A stretch of DNA of 64,000 nt, from positions 62,001-126,000 of the forward strand of contig NZ_JACBFQ010000010.1 of the NCBI RefSeq assembly GCF_021401125.1. The letters are read 5' to 3'. Below, piece after piece: positions 53,037 through 62,081 of this stretch. This stretch comes from Xanthobacter sp. NM-59 (lineage in GTDB: Bacteria; Pseudomonadota; Alphaproteobacteria; Rhizobiales; Xanthobacteraceae). The translations under genes were made by a program, and so were the position numbers. How positions within the stretch are numbered: the stretch's first letter is position 1; each line of letters starts with the position of its first letter. Below the pieces are notes generated by a model. The model was not told where the DNA came from, did not search any database, and was given only the letters and a program-made list of their open reading frames with translations.

Positions 53037-54371
53037 ATGGCTTCCACGACCACTGAGGGCGCCGCGGTCAAGGGCCTGCTTGGCGCCGCCCTGGCCCTGG
53101 CGGCGGCTTGTCTGATTACGCCTGCGAGCGCCCAGGCGCAGACCACCGGCTCCATCTTCGGCGGCTTCAACGGCTTTGCCGCACCCCAGCAGCAGAGCGG
53201 CGGCGGCCATCCGGAAATGACGCCCCAGGCCATTGCCGCGGCCCAGGCGAACTTCCCCAACTGCATCGCCTCCATGTGGCCGCTCGCCCAGTCCAAGGGC
53301 GTGTCGCGTCGGACCTTCGAGCGTTACACCAGCTCGCTCCAGCCCGACATGAAGATCATGGACTTCCTGGACAGCCAGCCGGAATTCTCCAAGCCCACCG
53401 GCGCCTATGTCACCATGCTGGTGAGCGACTGGCGGGTGAAGAAGGGCAAGGAGATCCTGGCCCGCTACAAGCCCATCTTCGACCAGGTGGAGCGCGCCTA
53501 TGGCGTGGACCGCTACGCGGTGGCCGCCATCTGGGGCATCGAATCCACCTATGGCGACCCCAAGGGCATCGGCAGCCGCAACGTGCTGGTTTCCACCGCC
53601 ACCCTCTCCTGCATCGGCCGGCGGCAGGACTATTTCCGCGACGAGTTCATCGCCACCCTGCAGATCCTGGACAAGGACGACGTGCCCTATGACCACCTGA
53701 AAGGGTCGTGGGCGGGCGCGTTCGGCCCCACCCAGTTCATGCCCACCTCGTTCCAGCGCTTCGCCGTGGACTTCGACCGCGACGGCAGGCGCAACGTGGT
53801 GGATTCCATCCCCGACATCATCGCCTCCACCGCCAACAACCTGAAGCTGGACGGTTGGGAGTTCGGCAAGGCCTGGGGCTACGAGGTGGTGCTGCCCAAG
53901 GGCTTCGACTATCGCTACGTCAATCGCACCTTCAAACAGTCGCTGGGCCAGTGGTCGAGCCTCGGCGTGACGCGGCCGGGCGGCAAAGGCTTTCCGCGCG
54001 CCTCGGACCAGGCCTATCTGCTGCTGCCGGCGGGCGCCAACGGCCCCGCTTTCCTGATGCTCGGCAATTTCAACGCGATCCTGAAGTACAATCCGGCCGA
54101 TGCCTATGCCCTCGCCATCGGCCACCTGGCGGACCGGCTGCGCGGCGGCGGCGAGTTCGCCCAGGCCTGGCCAAAGGAAGAGCGCGGCCTCTCCAAGGCG
54201 GAGCGGCTGGAAATTCAGGGCCGCCTCTCCCAGATGGGCTACGACATCGGCAACGTGGACGGCATTCTGGGCCAGAAGACCAAGAGCGCCATCCAGGATT
54301 ATCAGGTGCGCCGCGGCCTCCTGCCCGATGGCTATCCGGACGTCGCCCTCCTGGAGCAGATGCGCCGCTGA
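53037..54371 (+). CDS. MltB-family lytic murein transglycosylase with C-terminal peptidoglycan-binding domain
   Basis: 444-residue periplasmic enzyme that cleaves peptidoglycan to form 1,6-anhydro ends. A signal peptide (residues 13-35, ending ASAQA) is followed by the catalytic domain with IWGIESTYGDP (catalytic Glu169) and WAGAFGPTQFMPTSFQRFA. A PG_binding_1 domain ends the protein (about residues 385-440: LEIQGRLSQMGYDIGNVDGI). ATG 53037 with GAGGG eight bases upstream is preferred over ATG 53004. No lipobox Cys, so soluble rather than a lipoprotein. Divergent from galU. Confidence 0.93.
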   Translation: MASTTTEGAAVKGLLGAALALAAACLITPASAQAQTTGSIFGGFNGFAAPQQQSGGGHPEMTPQAIAAAQANFPNCIASMWPLAQSKGVSRRTFERYTSSLQPDMKIMDFLDSQPEFSKPTGAYVTMLVSDWRVKKGKEILARYKPIFDQVERAYGVDRYAVAAIWGIESTYGDPKGIGSRNVLVSTATLSCIGRRQDYFRDEFIATLQILDKDDVPYDHLKGSWAGAFGPTQFMPTSFQRFAVDFDRDGRRNVVDSIPDIIASTANNLKLDGWEFGKAWGYEVVLPKGFDYRYVNRTFKQSLGQWSSLGVTRPGGKGFPRASDQAYLLLPAGANGPAFLMLGNFNAILKYNPADAYALAIGHLADRLRGGGEFAQAWPKEERGLSKAERLEIQGRLSQMGYDIGNVDGILGQKTKSAIQDYQVRRGLLPDGYPDVALLEQMRR

Positions 54372-54587
54372 CCCCTGCGGCACGGAGGGGGACGCGCCGC
54401 GCCCCTCTCCCGCCGCGCGCCCCAGCTCCGCCGAGGACGGGCCGTTGCATGACGGGCGCGCGCAGGTCCCTTTCGCCGGATGCCCCTTCGCGGCCGAAGC
54501 GGTCGCCGGGGGGCTTGAACGAAGCGCGTCGAAACAAAGGGATAGCGGGCCTCAGCGGATCCATGAAAAGCTGATGCGGCCGTAGCT
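54372..54587. other. Gene-free GC-rich stretch before the 159-bp repeats
   Basis: Start of a 741-bp gene-free region (54372-55112) between the convergent MltB-type and sensor kinase genes. Open frames here lack any family pattern. Confidence 0.45.
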
Positions 54588-54904
54588 GCGGGCAGCCACT
54601 GCGCGCGCATTCCCTGAGGGGGCCGCTTGGCCCAAGCGCGCCTGACCACCAGCCCCCGGCGCCACAGCCCCACCCTCGCGCCAGCCACCAGGACGAAGCG
54701 CCCTTCCAAAAGGGGCCGTCCGGGCCCAGGGGCGCCGAACCACGTTGCGGGCAGCCACTGCGCGCGCATTCTCTGCGGGGGCCGCTTGGCCCAAGCGCGC
54801 CTGACCGCCAGTCCCCTGCGCCACAGCCCCACCCTTGCGCCAGCCACCAGGACGAAGCGCCCTTCCAAAAGGGGCCATCCGGGCCCACGGTCACCGAACC
54901 ACGC
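54588..54904. repeat. Two tandem copies of a 159-bp element
   Basis: Copy 1 (54588-54746) and copy 2 (54747-about 54904) both start GCGGGCAGCCACTGCGCGCG and share long identical runs such as CCAGCCACCAGGACGAAGCG, with roughly ten differences. Each ends near a small hairpin (CCCTTCCAAAAGGGG). The unit length is a multiple of three, so frames stay open across both copies, but no protein family is evident. Probably a recent noncoding duplication. The remaining 54905-55112 shows nothing. Confidence 0.8.
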
Positions 54905-55112
54905 GGCGACGGGGAAACATCCGGCGCGGACTGACAGGGACAAAGGCCGCGTCCGCCGCCGAGCAGCCATCTTAGAGACGCCCGCCCCTCGGCTGCGCCA
55001 CGGGCTTCCCGCTTCAACCACGCGAGGCCGCGCAGCGACGCAGGCCACGTCCACAGCCGAACGCCCATCCTGCCGGCGCCCGCTCATCCGGCACCGCTAT
55101 GCGCCGCCTGCT

Positions 55113-56513
55113 TCAGCCGTGCCCGGCAAGGTCCCCGCCGGGCACGCCGCCCGCCGGCCCGCTGTCGAGGCGGGGCAGTGCCACGATCACCCGCGCGCCG
55201 CCGCCGGCGCGATCCGCGATCTCGATGCGTCCGCCGTGGGCCTCCACGATCTGGCGCACGATGGTGAGGCCGAGGCCTGCGCCGCCGCGCTCCCTGTTGC
55301 GGGAGGGCTCCAGACGGAAGAAGGGCTCGAACACCGCCTCGCGCGCCGCCTGCGGAATGCCGGGTCCGCGGTCCTCGACGATGAGCTCCACACTGTCGCC
55401 GCGCGGCGCCAGACTCACATCGGCGCGGCCGCCATAGGCCAGGGCATTGCCCACCAGGTTCGCCAGCACCCGCGCCAGCGCGCCCGGCGTGCCCAGCACC
55501 AGATGGGGCCCGCCGGCCCCCGCGAGCGTCATGGCCGCGCCCTGGGCAAGGCGCGCGTCCAGCTCGGCCCGTGCCAGGGGCGAGAGGTCCACCGGCTCGG
55601 CGCCCGCCCCGGCGAAGGCGGCCCGCGCATAGGATAGCGCGTCATTCACCAGCGCCTGCATGTCTTCCACGTCGGTCTTGGCCTTAGCCACCAGCGCGTC
55701 CGGCTCCATCAGCTCCAGCCGCAGCCGCAGCCGGGTGATGTAGGTCTTCAGGTCGTGGCTGATGGCGCCGAGCACGAGGGTGCGGTTGCGCACCAGCTCG
55801 GAAATGCGCGCCTGCATGGCGTTCACCGCCCGCGTCACGGCGCGCACCTCCGGTGCGCCACGCTCGACGACCTCCTTGGGCTCCAGGTCGGCGCCGAACC
55901 GTTCCACCGCCGCCGCGAGATCGGTGAGGGGGCGCACCTCCCGCCGCACCGCCAGCAGGGCCACGAACGCCACCAGGAAACCGAGCACCCCGGCCAGCAT
56001 GCCCACCGGCAGGCCAAGCAGGCGCACCACCAGGTCCCCACCCGCCGTCACCTCCAGAAAGCCGCCTTGGCGCAGCGCCACCACCACACGCAGCCGCGCG
56101 CCCGAAAGATCACTCAGCCGCTCCACCGGCTGCTCGCCCAGGCGGGGGGAGGTGAGCAGGCTGATCATGACCTGCCGTTGCGGATCGCCGCCCAGAAGGT
56201 TTCGCAGCCGCTGGGCCAGGGGCGCCAGCACCGCCGTGGTGCGCATGTGTGGCACCTCGGCCAGGTAGCGTGGCGAAAAGCCGGTGCTGGTGGCGGCCTC
56301 CAGGGCCAGTTCCCGCTGAGCAGGCGCGATCTCCTCCGCCGCCCGCGCCACGGCGGCGATCTGCCCCATGAGCGGGACGATGGTGACCTGGCCATTCATG
56401 GCGCGGCTGCGCTCCACCATGTAGGCCGCCACCATCAGCAGCTGCACCAGCGCCAGCGCGCCCACCACGATCAGCGCCAGCCGCGCGGCGATGCCAAAAC
56501 GATGCGGCCCCAT
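55113..56513 (-). CDS. EnvZ-like sensor histidine kinase
   Basis: 466-residue membrane sensor kinase. TM1 lies at residues 8-32, a periplasmic sensor loop of about 130 residues follows, and TM2 is near 165-188. HAMP spans about 190-240. The H-box is AISHDLKTYITRLRLRLELM (His253), the N-box is ANLVGNALAYGG, the G1 box is VEDRGPGIP and the G2 box is GGAGLGLTIVRQIVEAHGG. It phosphorylates the response regulator encoded just upstream (TGATG overlap of one base). The signal is unknown. Confidence 0.93.
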   Translation of the reverse strand: MGPHRFGIAARLALIVVGALALVQLLMVAAYMVERSRAMNGQVTIVPLMGQIAAVARAAEEIAPAQRELALEAATSTGFSPRYLAEVPHMRTTAVLAPLAQRLRNLLGGDPQRQVMISLLTSPRLGEQPVERLSDLSGARLRVVVALRQGGFLEVTAGGDLVVRLLGLPVGMLAGVLGFLVAFVALLAVRREVRPLTDLAAAVERFGADLEPKEVVERGAPEVRAVTRAVNAMQARISELVRNRTLVLGAISHDLKTYITRLRLRLELMEPDALVAKAKTDVEDMQALVNDALSYARAAFAGAGAEPVDLSPLARAELDARLAQGAAMTLAGAGGPHLVLGTPGALARVLANLVGNALAYGGRADVSLAPRGDSVELIVEDRGPGIPQAAREAVFEPFFRLEPSRNRERGGAGLGLTIVRQIVEAHGGRIEIADRAGGGARVIVALPRLDSGPAGGVPGGDLAGHG

Positions 56514-57223
56514 CACAGCACGCGCACGTCCAGGGCGAACAGATAGCCGCCATTGCGCACGGTCTTGATGAAGCCGCCCGCCTCCCCATCCACCGTCGAG
56601 AGCTTGCGCCGCAGGCGGCTCACGGAGACGTCGATGGTGCGGTCGAACGGGTCGGCGGTGCGCCCGCGCGTCCAATCCAGAAGCTGGTCGCGGGACAACA
56701 CCCGCTTGGGCCGTTCCAGGAAGCAGGCGAGCAGCTCGAACTCGGCCGAGGTCAGCTCCACCACGCCATCGGCGTGGGTGAGGCCGCGGGCATCCAGGTC
56801 CGCCACAAAGCCGGCGAAGGCGAGACGGCGGGTGGGCTCCGGGGCGCCCTGTGTTTCTGTCCGCCGCAGGACGGCGCGGATGCGGGCCAGCAGCTCGCGT
56901 GGATTGAACGGCTTCGGCAGATAGTCGTCCGCGCCCATCTCCAGGCCCACGATGCGGTCCACGTCGTCGCCCTTGGCGGTGAGCATGAGGATGGGCAGGC
57001 TGCTCCGCGCCCGCAGGCGCCGGCAGATGGACAGGCCATCCTCCCCCGGCAGCATCAGATCCAGCACCACCAGGTCCGGCCGGGCCGAATGAAGCAGGCG
57101 GTCCATGGTGACGCCGTCCTCGGCGGCGAGCACGCCGAAGCCCTCGCGTCCGAGGAAATCGGCCAGAAGCGAGCGAATCTCGCGGTCGTCCTCCACCAGG
57201 AGGATGGTGCGTTGCAGCGGCAT
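56513..57223 (-). CDS. OmpR-family response regulator
   Basis: 236-residue DNA-binding regulator. The receiver domain shows LVEDDREIRSLL, the phospho-accepting Asp55 in LVVLDLMLPGEDGLSICRRL, and Lys104 in YLPKPFNPRELLARIRAVLR, strikingly like E. coli OmpR. A winged-helix domain follows (TSAEFELLACFLERPKRVLS, then TIDVSVSRLRRKLS). It is first in the operon with the EnvZ-like kinase. A direct repeat GTTAC-N5-GTTAC 52 bp upstream could be its own binding site. Confidence 0.94.
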   Translation of the reverse strand: MPLQRTILLVEDDREIRSLLADFLGREGFGVLAAEDGVTMDRLLHSARPDLVVLDLMLPGEDGLSICRRLRARSSLPILMLTAKGDDVDRIVGLEMGADDYLPKPFNPRELLARIRAVLRRTETQGAPEPTRRLAFAGFVADLDARGLTHADGVVELTSAEFELLACFLERPKRVLSRDQLLDWTRGRTADPFDRTIDVSVSRLRRKLSTVDGEAGGFIKTVRNGGYLFALDVRVL

Positions 57224-57275
57224 GGCCCCACTTTCGCGGTGATCCGGCCCGGCATCAATGCACAGCGACGCGCCC

Positions 57276-57290
57276 GTTACAAAACGTTAC
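57276..57290. promoter_or_regulatory. Direct repeat GTTAC-N5-GTTAC, possible response-regulator site
   Basis: GTTAC at 57276-57280 and again at 57286-57290, exactly 10 bp apart, between the divergent response regulator gene (start 57223) and the small secreted protein gene (start 57403). OmpR-family dimers bind direct repeats with about this spacing, so it may control both genes. Confidence 0.5.
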
Positions 57291-57402
57291 GCCAGCGGGC
57301 CGCCGTGCAATTCGCGGGCAAAGGCCACCGCCCACTCTGCCGCCATCGCGACCGGCCCGGCCTGGGAAGCCCCCCTCGGCGCACTGCGAAGGAGATTTTC
57401 AC

Positions 57403-57714
57403 ATGAAGCCCATCATGCTGTCCGCATTCATCGCCGCTACCGTGAGCCTCGGGGCCATCGCGCCGGCCGGGGCCTGGGAGCGCTCCGGCTCCGTCACCAC
57501 CGCGCGGGGCACGACCACCGCCAGCGCCTCGGGGGGCTGCGCCGGCGGCACCTGCTCGCGCAGCGCCAGTGTCACCGGGCCCCAGGGCTATCGCGCGTCC
57601 CGCTCCGGCTCCGTGTCCGCCAGCGGCAATTCCTCCCTCAGCTATGGGCGCACCACCACCGGCCCCGCCGGCGGCAGCGTCACCCGCTCCGGCTCGGTGA
57701 GCGTCAGCCGCTAG
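57403..57714 (+). CDS. Small Ser/Gly/Thr-rich secreted protein with SGSV-type repeats
   Basis: 103-residue protein with a clear signal peptide (residues 1-24, ending PAGAWERS). The mature part consists of imperfect repeats (RSGSVTTARG, SRSASVTGPQG, SRSGSVSASG, TRSGSVSVSR) rich in Ser, Gly and Thr, with one CAGGTC cysteine pair. GAAGGAG eight bases before the ATG supports translation. I do not recognise the family. It is divergent from the OmpR-like regulator with a likely binding site between, so it may be a target of that system. Confidence 0.72.
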   Translation: MKPIMLSAFIAATVSLGAIAPAGAWERSGSVTTARGTTTASASGGCAGGTCSRSASVTGPQGYRASRSGSVSASGNSSLSYGRTTTGPAGGSVTRSGSVSVSR

Positions 57715-58133
57715 GGTCGATCGACACCGGAGCAACAAGGACGTCTAGAGGCCGTTCCCGCGTGCGGGCGAGACCCGCGCACCGTTGGCCCTGACGGCGG
57801 AGCGGCTTTGGCTCTGTCGCCGGCATTGCCGCTCGCCACGCTTGTGGGCCTGCGCTCCAAACGCTTCGCCCTCCCCACCAGGGGGCAATCGCGGGCACCT
57901 TGGCGGGAGAGCACCGGCCTCAAGCGGTGCCCTGACATTCAGTTCGCCCCGGAGCGCCTTCGCGCGACGCGGGTTCAAGGCCCCTGCGTGAAATACACGT
58001 GAAATCAAACTTCTAGAGCACTCCCGCTTCCGCAGAACGCGGGAGTGCCCGCAGGTACCGCCGCATCCGGGCCGCGGCCACCCAAGGGGGCCATGGTCCC
58101 CGCATCCGCCATTGTCATCATAGGAGACTAGCC
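57715..58133. other. Gene-free stretch between two small secreted protein genes
   Basis: 419 bp; overlapping short frames on both strands show no family pattern. A strong hairpin lies at 58018-58048 (listed separately). Confidence 0.45.
58018..58048 (+). other. Strong hairpin upstream of the Cys-rich protein gene
   Basis: Perfect 10-bp stem GCACTCCCGC / GCGGGAGTGC with an 11-base loop, about 85 bp before the start at 58134. No T-tract follows. It could end a transcript or sit in the leader of the downstream gene. Confidence 0.45.
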
Positions 58134-58388
58134 ATGTCCGCCTTCACCCGTACCCCCGTCCGCGCGCTGGCCGCGCTTCTCACCGGCTCCGCCCTTCTCA
58201 TGTCCGCTCCCGCCTTCGCGCAGTCGCTGGCCGACCTGCAGAAGGCCTGCGGGGCCGATGTGAAGACCCTGTGCGGTGGCATCCAGCCCGGCGGCGGCCG
58301 CATCAAGGCCTGCCTGATGGAAAAGTCGGACCAGGTCTCAGCGGCCTGTAAGGCCGCCATCGCCGCCGCCGCGCAGGCCAAGCAATAA
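58134..58388 (+). CDS. Small secreted cysteine-rich-repeat protein
   Basis: 84-residue protein with a signal peptide (residues 1-29, ending APAFAQS). A single Cys-rich repeat of the GLG1/FGFR-type family follows: LQKACGADVKTLCGGIQPGG and IKACLMEKSDQVSAACKAA, with four evenly spaced cysteines likely forming two disulfides in the periplasm. AGGAG seven bases upstream of the ATG supports the start. Such proteins are common in alphaproteobacteria but have no assigned role. Confidence 0.8.
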   Translation: MSAFTRTPVRALAALLTGSALLMSAPAFAQSLADLQKACGADVKTLCGGIQPGGGRIKACLMEKSDQVSAACKAAIAAAAQAKQ

Positions 58389-58495
58389 GGTCGACCGGCC
58401 CCGGCCCGGCTTCTCGCCCGCGAGGGGCCGGGGGGGAACCCCCGCGCCCCTTCTCGACGCCCGATCGCCGCGAAAGCGGCTGCTTGTGGCGCGGC

Positions 58496-58570
58496 GGGGC
58501 CAGGAGCGGTGGGGCCAGGAGCGGTGGGGCCAGGCGCGGTGGGGCCAGGCGCGGTGGGGCCAGGCGCGGC
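58496..58570 (+). repeat. 15-bp tandem repeat, five copies, just before a gene start
   Basis: Five head-to-tail copies of GGGGCCAGGMGCGGT (two with A, three with C at the variable base; the last ends in C). They end 20 bp before the ATG at 58591. Fifteen bases is five codons, and an upstream GTG at 58486 would read through as RWGQE/RWGQA repeats in frame with the gene. Confidence 0.85.
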
Positions 58571-58590
58571 AGGTGCCAGGAAAGGATGAC

Positions 58591-59436
58591 ATGATGGGCC
58601 TCTTCACCACGCTTCAGGGCGCGACGCCGGGCGCCGGGCTCACCTTCGCCGCTCTCGCGCTGCTGCTCATGGGCGGCGAGTTCGCCTGGCTCCGCCTTCA
58701 GGGCGCGCACGCGCACGATGGGTCGGAATCCGCCGCCTCCCTGGTGGTGGCGGCGGGCAATAAGGTCATCGGCGTGCTCACGGCCGGACTGGTGGCGGGG
58801 CCGGTGATGCTGGTCGCGGAATACCGGCTGTTCGACCTGTCCATCAACGGGCCGCTGATGGCCGCGCTGCTGTTCGTGGCAGTTGACTTCACCTATTACG
58901 TCCACCACCGCGCCATGCACCGGGTGCGCTGGCTGTGGGCGAGCCATGCGGTGCACCACTCCTCCAGCCGCATCAATCTCACGGCGGCGGTGCGCCTGGC
59001 CTGGGGCGGGCCGCTCACCGGGGGCCTCCTGTTCTACCTGCCCCTGGTGCTGCTGGGGTTTCCGCCACTGGCGGTGTTCGGCATGCTGGGGCTGAACCTC
59101 ACCTACCAATTCTTCCTGCACCTCGCCCACCCGCCGCATCTGGGGCCGCTGGAGTGGGTGTTGAACACGCCCCGCCACCATTTGGTGCACCACGCGGCCA
59201 ACCCCTCCTGCCTCGATCGCAATTTTGGCGGGGTGCTGATTGTGTTCGACCGCCTGCTGGGCACGTTCGCGCCCACACCCGCGGGGGAATCGCTGGTGTT
59301 CGGCCTCGCCGGCGGTGCGCGCGCCACTCATCCGCTGGCCATCGTGGTGGTGGGCTGGGCGCCGATGCTGAAGGATGCCTGGGTCGCACGGGGCATCCGG
59401 GCACGGCTTTCGGTGCTGTTCGGCCCTCCATCCTGA
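58591..59436 (+). CDS. Sterol desaturase / fatty acid hydroxylase family membrane protein
   Basis: 281-residue integral membrane di-iron protein. Hydrophobic helices flank the histidine clusters that bind two irons: DFTYYVHHRAMHRVRWLWAS, HAVHHSSSRINLT, HLAHPPHLGPLEWVLNTPRH and HHLVHHAANPSC. These enzymes hydroxylate or desaturate lipids using O2. AAAGGA precedes the ATG at 58591. A GTG start at 58486 would add a repeat-encoded N-terminus. Lipid substrate unknown. Confidence 0.86.
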   Translation: MMGLFTTLQGATPGAGLTFAALALLLMGGEFAWLRLQGAHAHDGSESAASLVVAAGNKVIGVLTAGLVAGPVMLVAEYRLFDLSINGPLMAALLFVAVDFTYYVHHRAMHRVRWLWASHAVHHSSSRINLTAAVRLAWGGPLTGGLLFYLPLVLLGFPPLAVFGMLGLNLTYQFFLHLAHPPHLGPLEWVLNTPRHHLVHHAANPSCLDRNFGGVLIVFDRLLGTFAPTPAGESLVFGLAGGARATHPLAIVVVGWAPMLKDAWVARGIRARLSVLFGPPS

Positions 59437-59523
59437 GATACATCCTCAGGTTGGACATCTCACCCCCTCGCGGCGCAGGCTTGTCCCCTGCTAGCATCGG
59501 GCAAGCTGCGTTAGGAGTGGGTC

Positions 59524-60657
59524 ATGTGGTTCGACGACCATCGTCCTCTCACGCCCGGCGCGCCGGATCTCCGCCGGCGCCTCGATGAGGACGCGTTCCG
59601 TCCGCTCGGTATCAGCCATGTCTGTCTGACCGAAGCGGACTTCGGCATTGAGGAGAGCATTCGCGGCCACCTGCCCTATGGCCTGCTGCGCAGCTTCAGG
59701 CGCGCGGGACCGGGGGCACCGCCCGCGACCGGCCGGCGCGTGCTGGTGGTGGCGCCCATGGCGGGGGGCTTTCCCTTCCTCATGCGCGATCTGGTGGTGT
59801 CGCTGCTGGCGGTGGCCGACGAGGTCGCCATCACCGATTGGCCCGATGCGCGCTACGTGCCGGTTTCCGCCGGCCCCTTCGGCTTCGCCGACAATTGCAT
59901 CGAGACCGCCCAGATGGTGCGGGCGCTGATGGAAGACGGCACCACCACCCATGTGGTGGGCGTGTGCCAGGGCACGGTGCCGGCGCTGGTGAGTTCCCTG
60001 CTGCTGGCCGATGAAGGGCTCGCGCCAGCCAGCCTCACCCTCATGGGCGGGCCCATCGACCCCTCGCGCAACCCGACCCGGCTGTGGCGGATGCTTCAGG
60101 ACCGCTCCCTGGACGCACTGGAAAAACAGATCATCGAGACCGTGCCCGAGCGCTTTCCCGGCTGGGGACGGCGGGTCTTTCCCGCATGGCGGCAAACAGA
60201 TACCTTCGCCCTTTATCTCTGGCGCCAGAGCATCACCGGTGGGCGGCTGCCCTTCCAGCTCGCCTTCGACGAGGGCGAGGACCCCATCCGCTACCCCCTG
60301 GCACGGCTGTGCTGGACGCTGATGGACGTGCCCGGCGAATTCTTCATGGAGAATGTGGCCACCATCTTCCGGGCCAATGCCCTGGCCCATGGCAGCCTCG
60401 CGGTCGCCGGCCACAGGGTGGACCCGGCGGCCCTGCGCGACACCGCGCTCCTCACCATCGAGGGCGAGGAGGACGACATTTCCGCCCCCAGCCAGACCGC
60501 GGCGGCTCACGAGCTGTGCGTGAACGTGCCGGACAGCCGCCGCGCCCGCCTGATAGTGCCCCAGGCGGGGCACTTCGCCCTGTTCTACGGGCGGCTGATG
60601 CGCACCCAGGTCATTCCGGCCATCACCGGCATCATGGCCACCGCAGAAGCGGGCTGA
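59524..60657 (+). CDS. phaZ: Intracellular poly(3-hydroxybutyrate) depolymerase PhaZ
   Basis: 377-residue alpha/beta-hydrolase-fold enzyme that mobilises storage polyester granules. VLVVAPMAGGFPFLMRDLVV and TDWPDARYVPVSAGPFGFAD are typical of intracellular PHB depolymerases. The nucleophile is Cys148 in VVGVCQGTVP, in place of the lipase-box Ser, as in the PhaZ1 group. The active-site His is likely in VPQAGHFALFYG. AGGAG lies six bases before the ATG. It is convergent with hslU across a strong hairpin. Confidence 0.9.
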   Translation: MWFDDHRPLTPGAPDLRRRLDEDAFRPLGISHVCLTEADFGIEESIRGHLPYGLLRSFRRAGPGAPPATGRRVLVVAPMAGGFPFLMRDLVVSLLAVADEVAITDWPDARYVPVSAGPFGFADNCIETAQMVRALMEDGTTTHVVGVCQGTVPALVSSLLLADEGLAPASLTLMGGPIDPSRNPTRLWRMLQDRSLDALEKQIIETVPERFPGWGRRVFPAWRQTDTFALYLWRQSITGGRLPFQLAFDEGEDPIRYPLARLCWTLMDVPGEFFMENVATIFRANALAHGSLAVAGHRVDPAALRDTALLTIEGEEDDISAPSQTAAAHELCVNVPDSRRARLIVPQAGHFALFYGRLMRTQVIPAITGIMATAEAG

Positions 60658-60669
60658 CCGGCCCCGGCC

Positions 60670-60692
60670 AGCCGGGGGAAACACCCCCGGCT
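60670..60692. terminator. Hairpin between convergent phaZ and hslU
   Basis: Perfect 9-bp stem AGCCGGGGG / CCCCCGGCT with a 5-base loop in the 45-bp gap between the two stop codons. No T-tract, but its position fits a shared bidirectional terminator. Confidence 0.55.
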
Positions 60693-60702
60693 CCAGACAT
60701 AC

Positions 60703-62013
60703 TCAGAGGATGAAGCGGCTGAGATCGGCGTTCTTGGCGAGGTCCGCCACGCGCGAGCGCACATAGTCCGCATCGATCAGCACCGTCTCGCCGGAGCGGT
60801 CGGGGGCGGTGAAGGAGAGATCGTCCAGCACCCGTTCCACCACCGTCTGCAGCCGGCGGGCGCCGATATTCTCCACGCTGGCATTCACCTCCACCGCCAC
60901 GTCGGCGATGGCCTCCACCGCGTCGGCGGTGATGGTGAGGCTGACGCCCTCGGTCTCCATCAAGGCCACCGACTGCTTGACGAGGCTCGCCTCGGTCTCG
61001 GTGAGGATGCGCACGAAATCGGCCCGGGTCAGCGCCTCCAGCTCCACCCGGATGGGCAGGCGGCCCTGCAGCTCCGGCAGAAGATCCGAAGGCTTGGAGA
61101 CGTGGAAGGCGCCGGAGGCGATGAACAGGATGTGGTCCGTCTTCACCGGCCCATGCTTGGTGGACACGGTGGTACCCTCGATCAGCGGCAGCAGGTCGCG
61201 CTGCACGCCCTCGCGGGAGACGTCGGCGCCCGAGCGACCCTCCCGGCCGGCGATCTTGTCGATCTCGTCCAGGAACACGATGCCGTTATTTTCCACCGCA
61301 TGGATGGCGTCCTGCACGGTGGCATCCTGGTCGATGAGCTTGTCGGCCTCCTCCGTGAGAAGAAGGGGGTGGGCCTCCTTCACCGTCACGCGGCGGGGCT
61401 TGGCGCGACCGCCAAAGGCCTTGCCCAGCATGTCGCCCAGAGAGATGGCGCCCATCTGCGCGCCCGGCATTCCGGGAATCTCGAACAAGGGCATGCCACC
61501 GCCGCCCGCCTGCAGCTCGATCTCCACTTCCTTGTCGTCCAGCTCGCCGGCGCGCAGGCGCTTCCTGAAGGCGTCACGGGTGGCGGGGGAAGCGTTGGCA
61601 CCCACCAAGGCGTCGAGCACGCGGCCCTCGGCGGCGAGATGGGCCTTGGCCTGCACGTCCTTGCGCTTGGCCTCGCGCACCAAAGCGATGCCGACCTCCA
61701 GGAGGTCGCGCACGATCTGCTCCACGTCGCGGCCCACATAGCCCACTTCCGTGAACTTGGTGGCCTCCACCTTGAGGAAGGGCGCGCCCGCGAGCTTGGC
61801 CAGGCGGCGGGAAATCTCGGTCTTGCCGACGCCGGTGGGGCCGATCATGAGGATGTTCTTGGGCAGCACCTCCTCGCGCAGCTTGTCGTCCAGCTTCAGC
61901 CGGCGCCAGCGGTTGCGCAGGGCGATAGCCACCGCGCGCTTGGCGTTCGCCTGGCCGACGATGTGGCGGTCGAGCTCGGAGACGATCTCGCGGGGGGAAA
62001 AGTCGCTGCTCAT
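60703..62013 (-). CDS. hslU: ATP-dependent protease ATPase subunit HslU
   Basis: 436-residue AAA+ unfoldase that feeds proteins into the HslV peptidase. [20 protein letters not shown] at the N-terminus, Walker [10 protein letters not shown], the pore-loop region [20 protein letters not shown], Walker [11 protein letters not shown] and the C-terminal RFIL tail that docks into HslV are all present. It follows hslV by 68 bp. Heat-shock control is usual for the pair, but no clear promoter was identified. Confidence 0.97.
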   Translation of the reverse strand: MSSDFSPREIVSELDRHIVGQANAKRAVAIALRNRWRRLKLDDKLREEVLPKNILMIGPTGVGKTEISRRLAKLAGAPFLKVEATKFTEVGYVGRDVEQIVRDLLEVGIALVREAKRKDVQAKAHLAAEGRVLDALVGANASPATRDAFRKRLRAGELDDKEVEIELQAGGGGMPLFEIPGMPGAQMGAISLGDMLGKAFGGRAKPRRVTVKEAHPLLLTEEADKLIDQDATVQDAIHAVENNGIVFLDEIDKIAGREGRSGADVSREGVQRDLLPLIEGTTVSTKHGPVKTDHILFIASGAFHVSKPSDLLPELQGRLPIRVELEALTRADFVRILTETEASLVKQSVALMETEGVSLTITADAVEAIADVAVEVNASVENIGARRLQTVVERVLDDLSFTAPDRSGETVLIDADYVRSRVADLAKNADLSRFIL

Positions 62014-62081
62014 GCGGGTCTGGTATCCTGGCGGTGTTGCATCCGTGCGCGGGGCTGAGCGCGCGCGAAACCCGGCGGCCC

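Noticed and set aside
54332-55087. 251-codon minus-strand frame with a 53-residue internal repeat
   Set aside because: The repeat comes from the 159-bp DNA duplication; composition is Arg/Trp/Pro-rich, there is no ribosome site and no recognisable family, and another frame is equally open.
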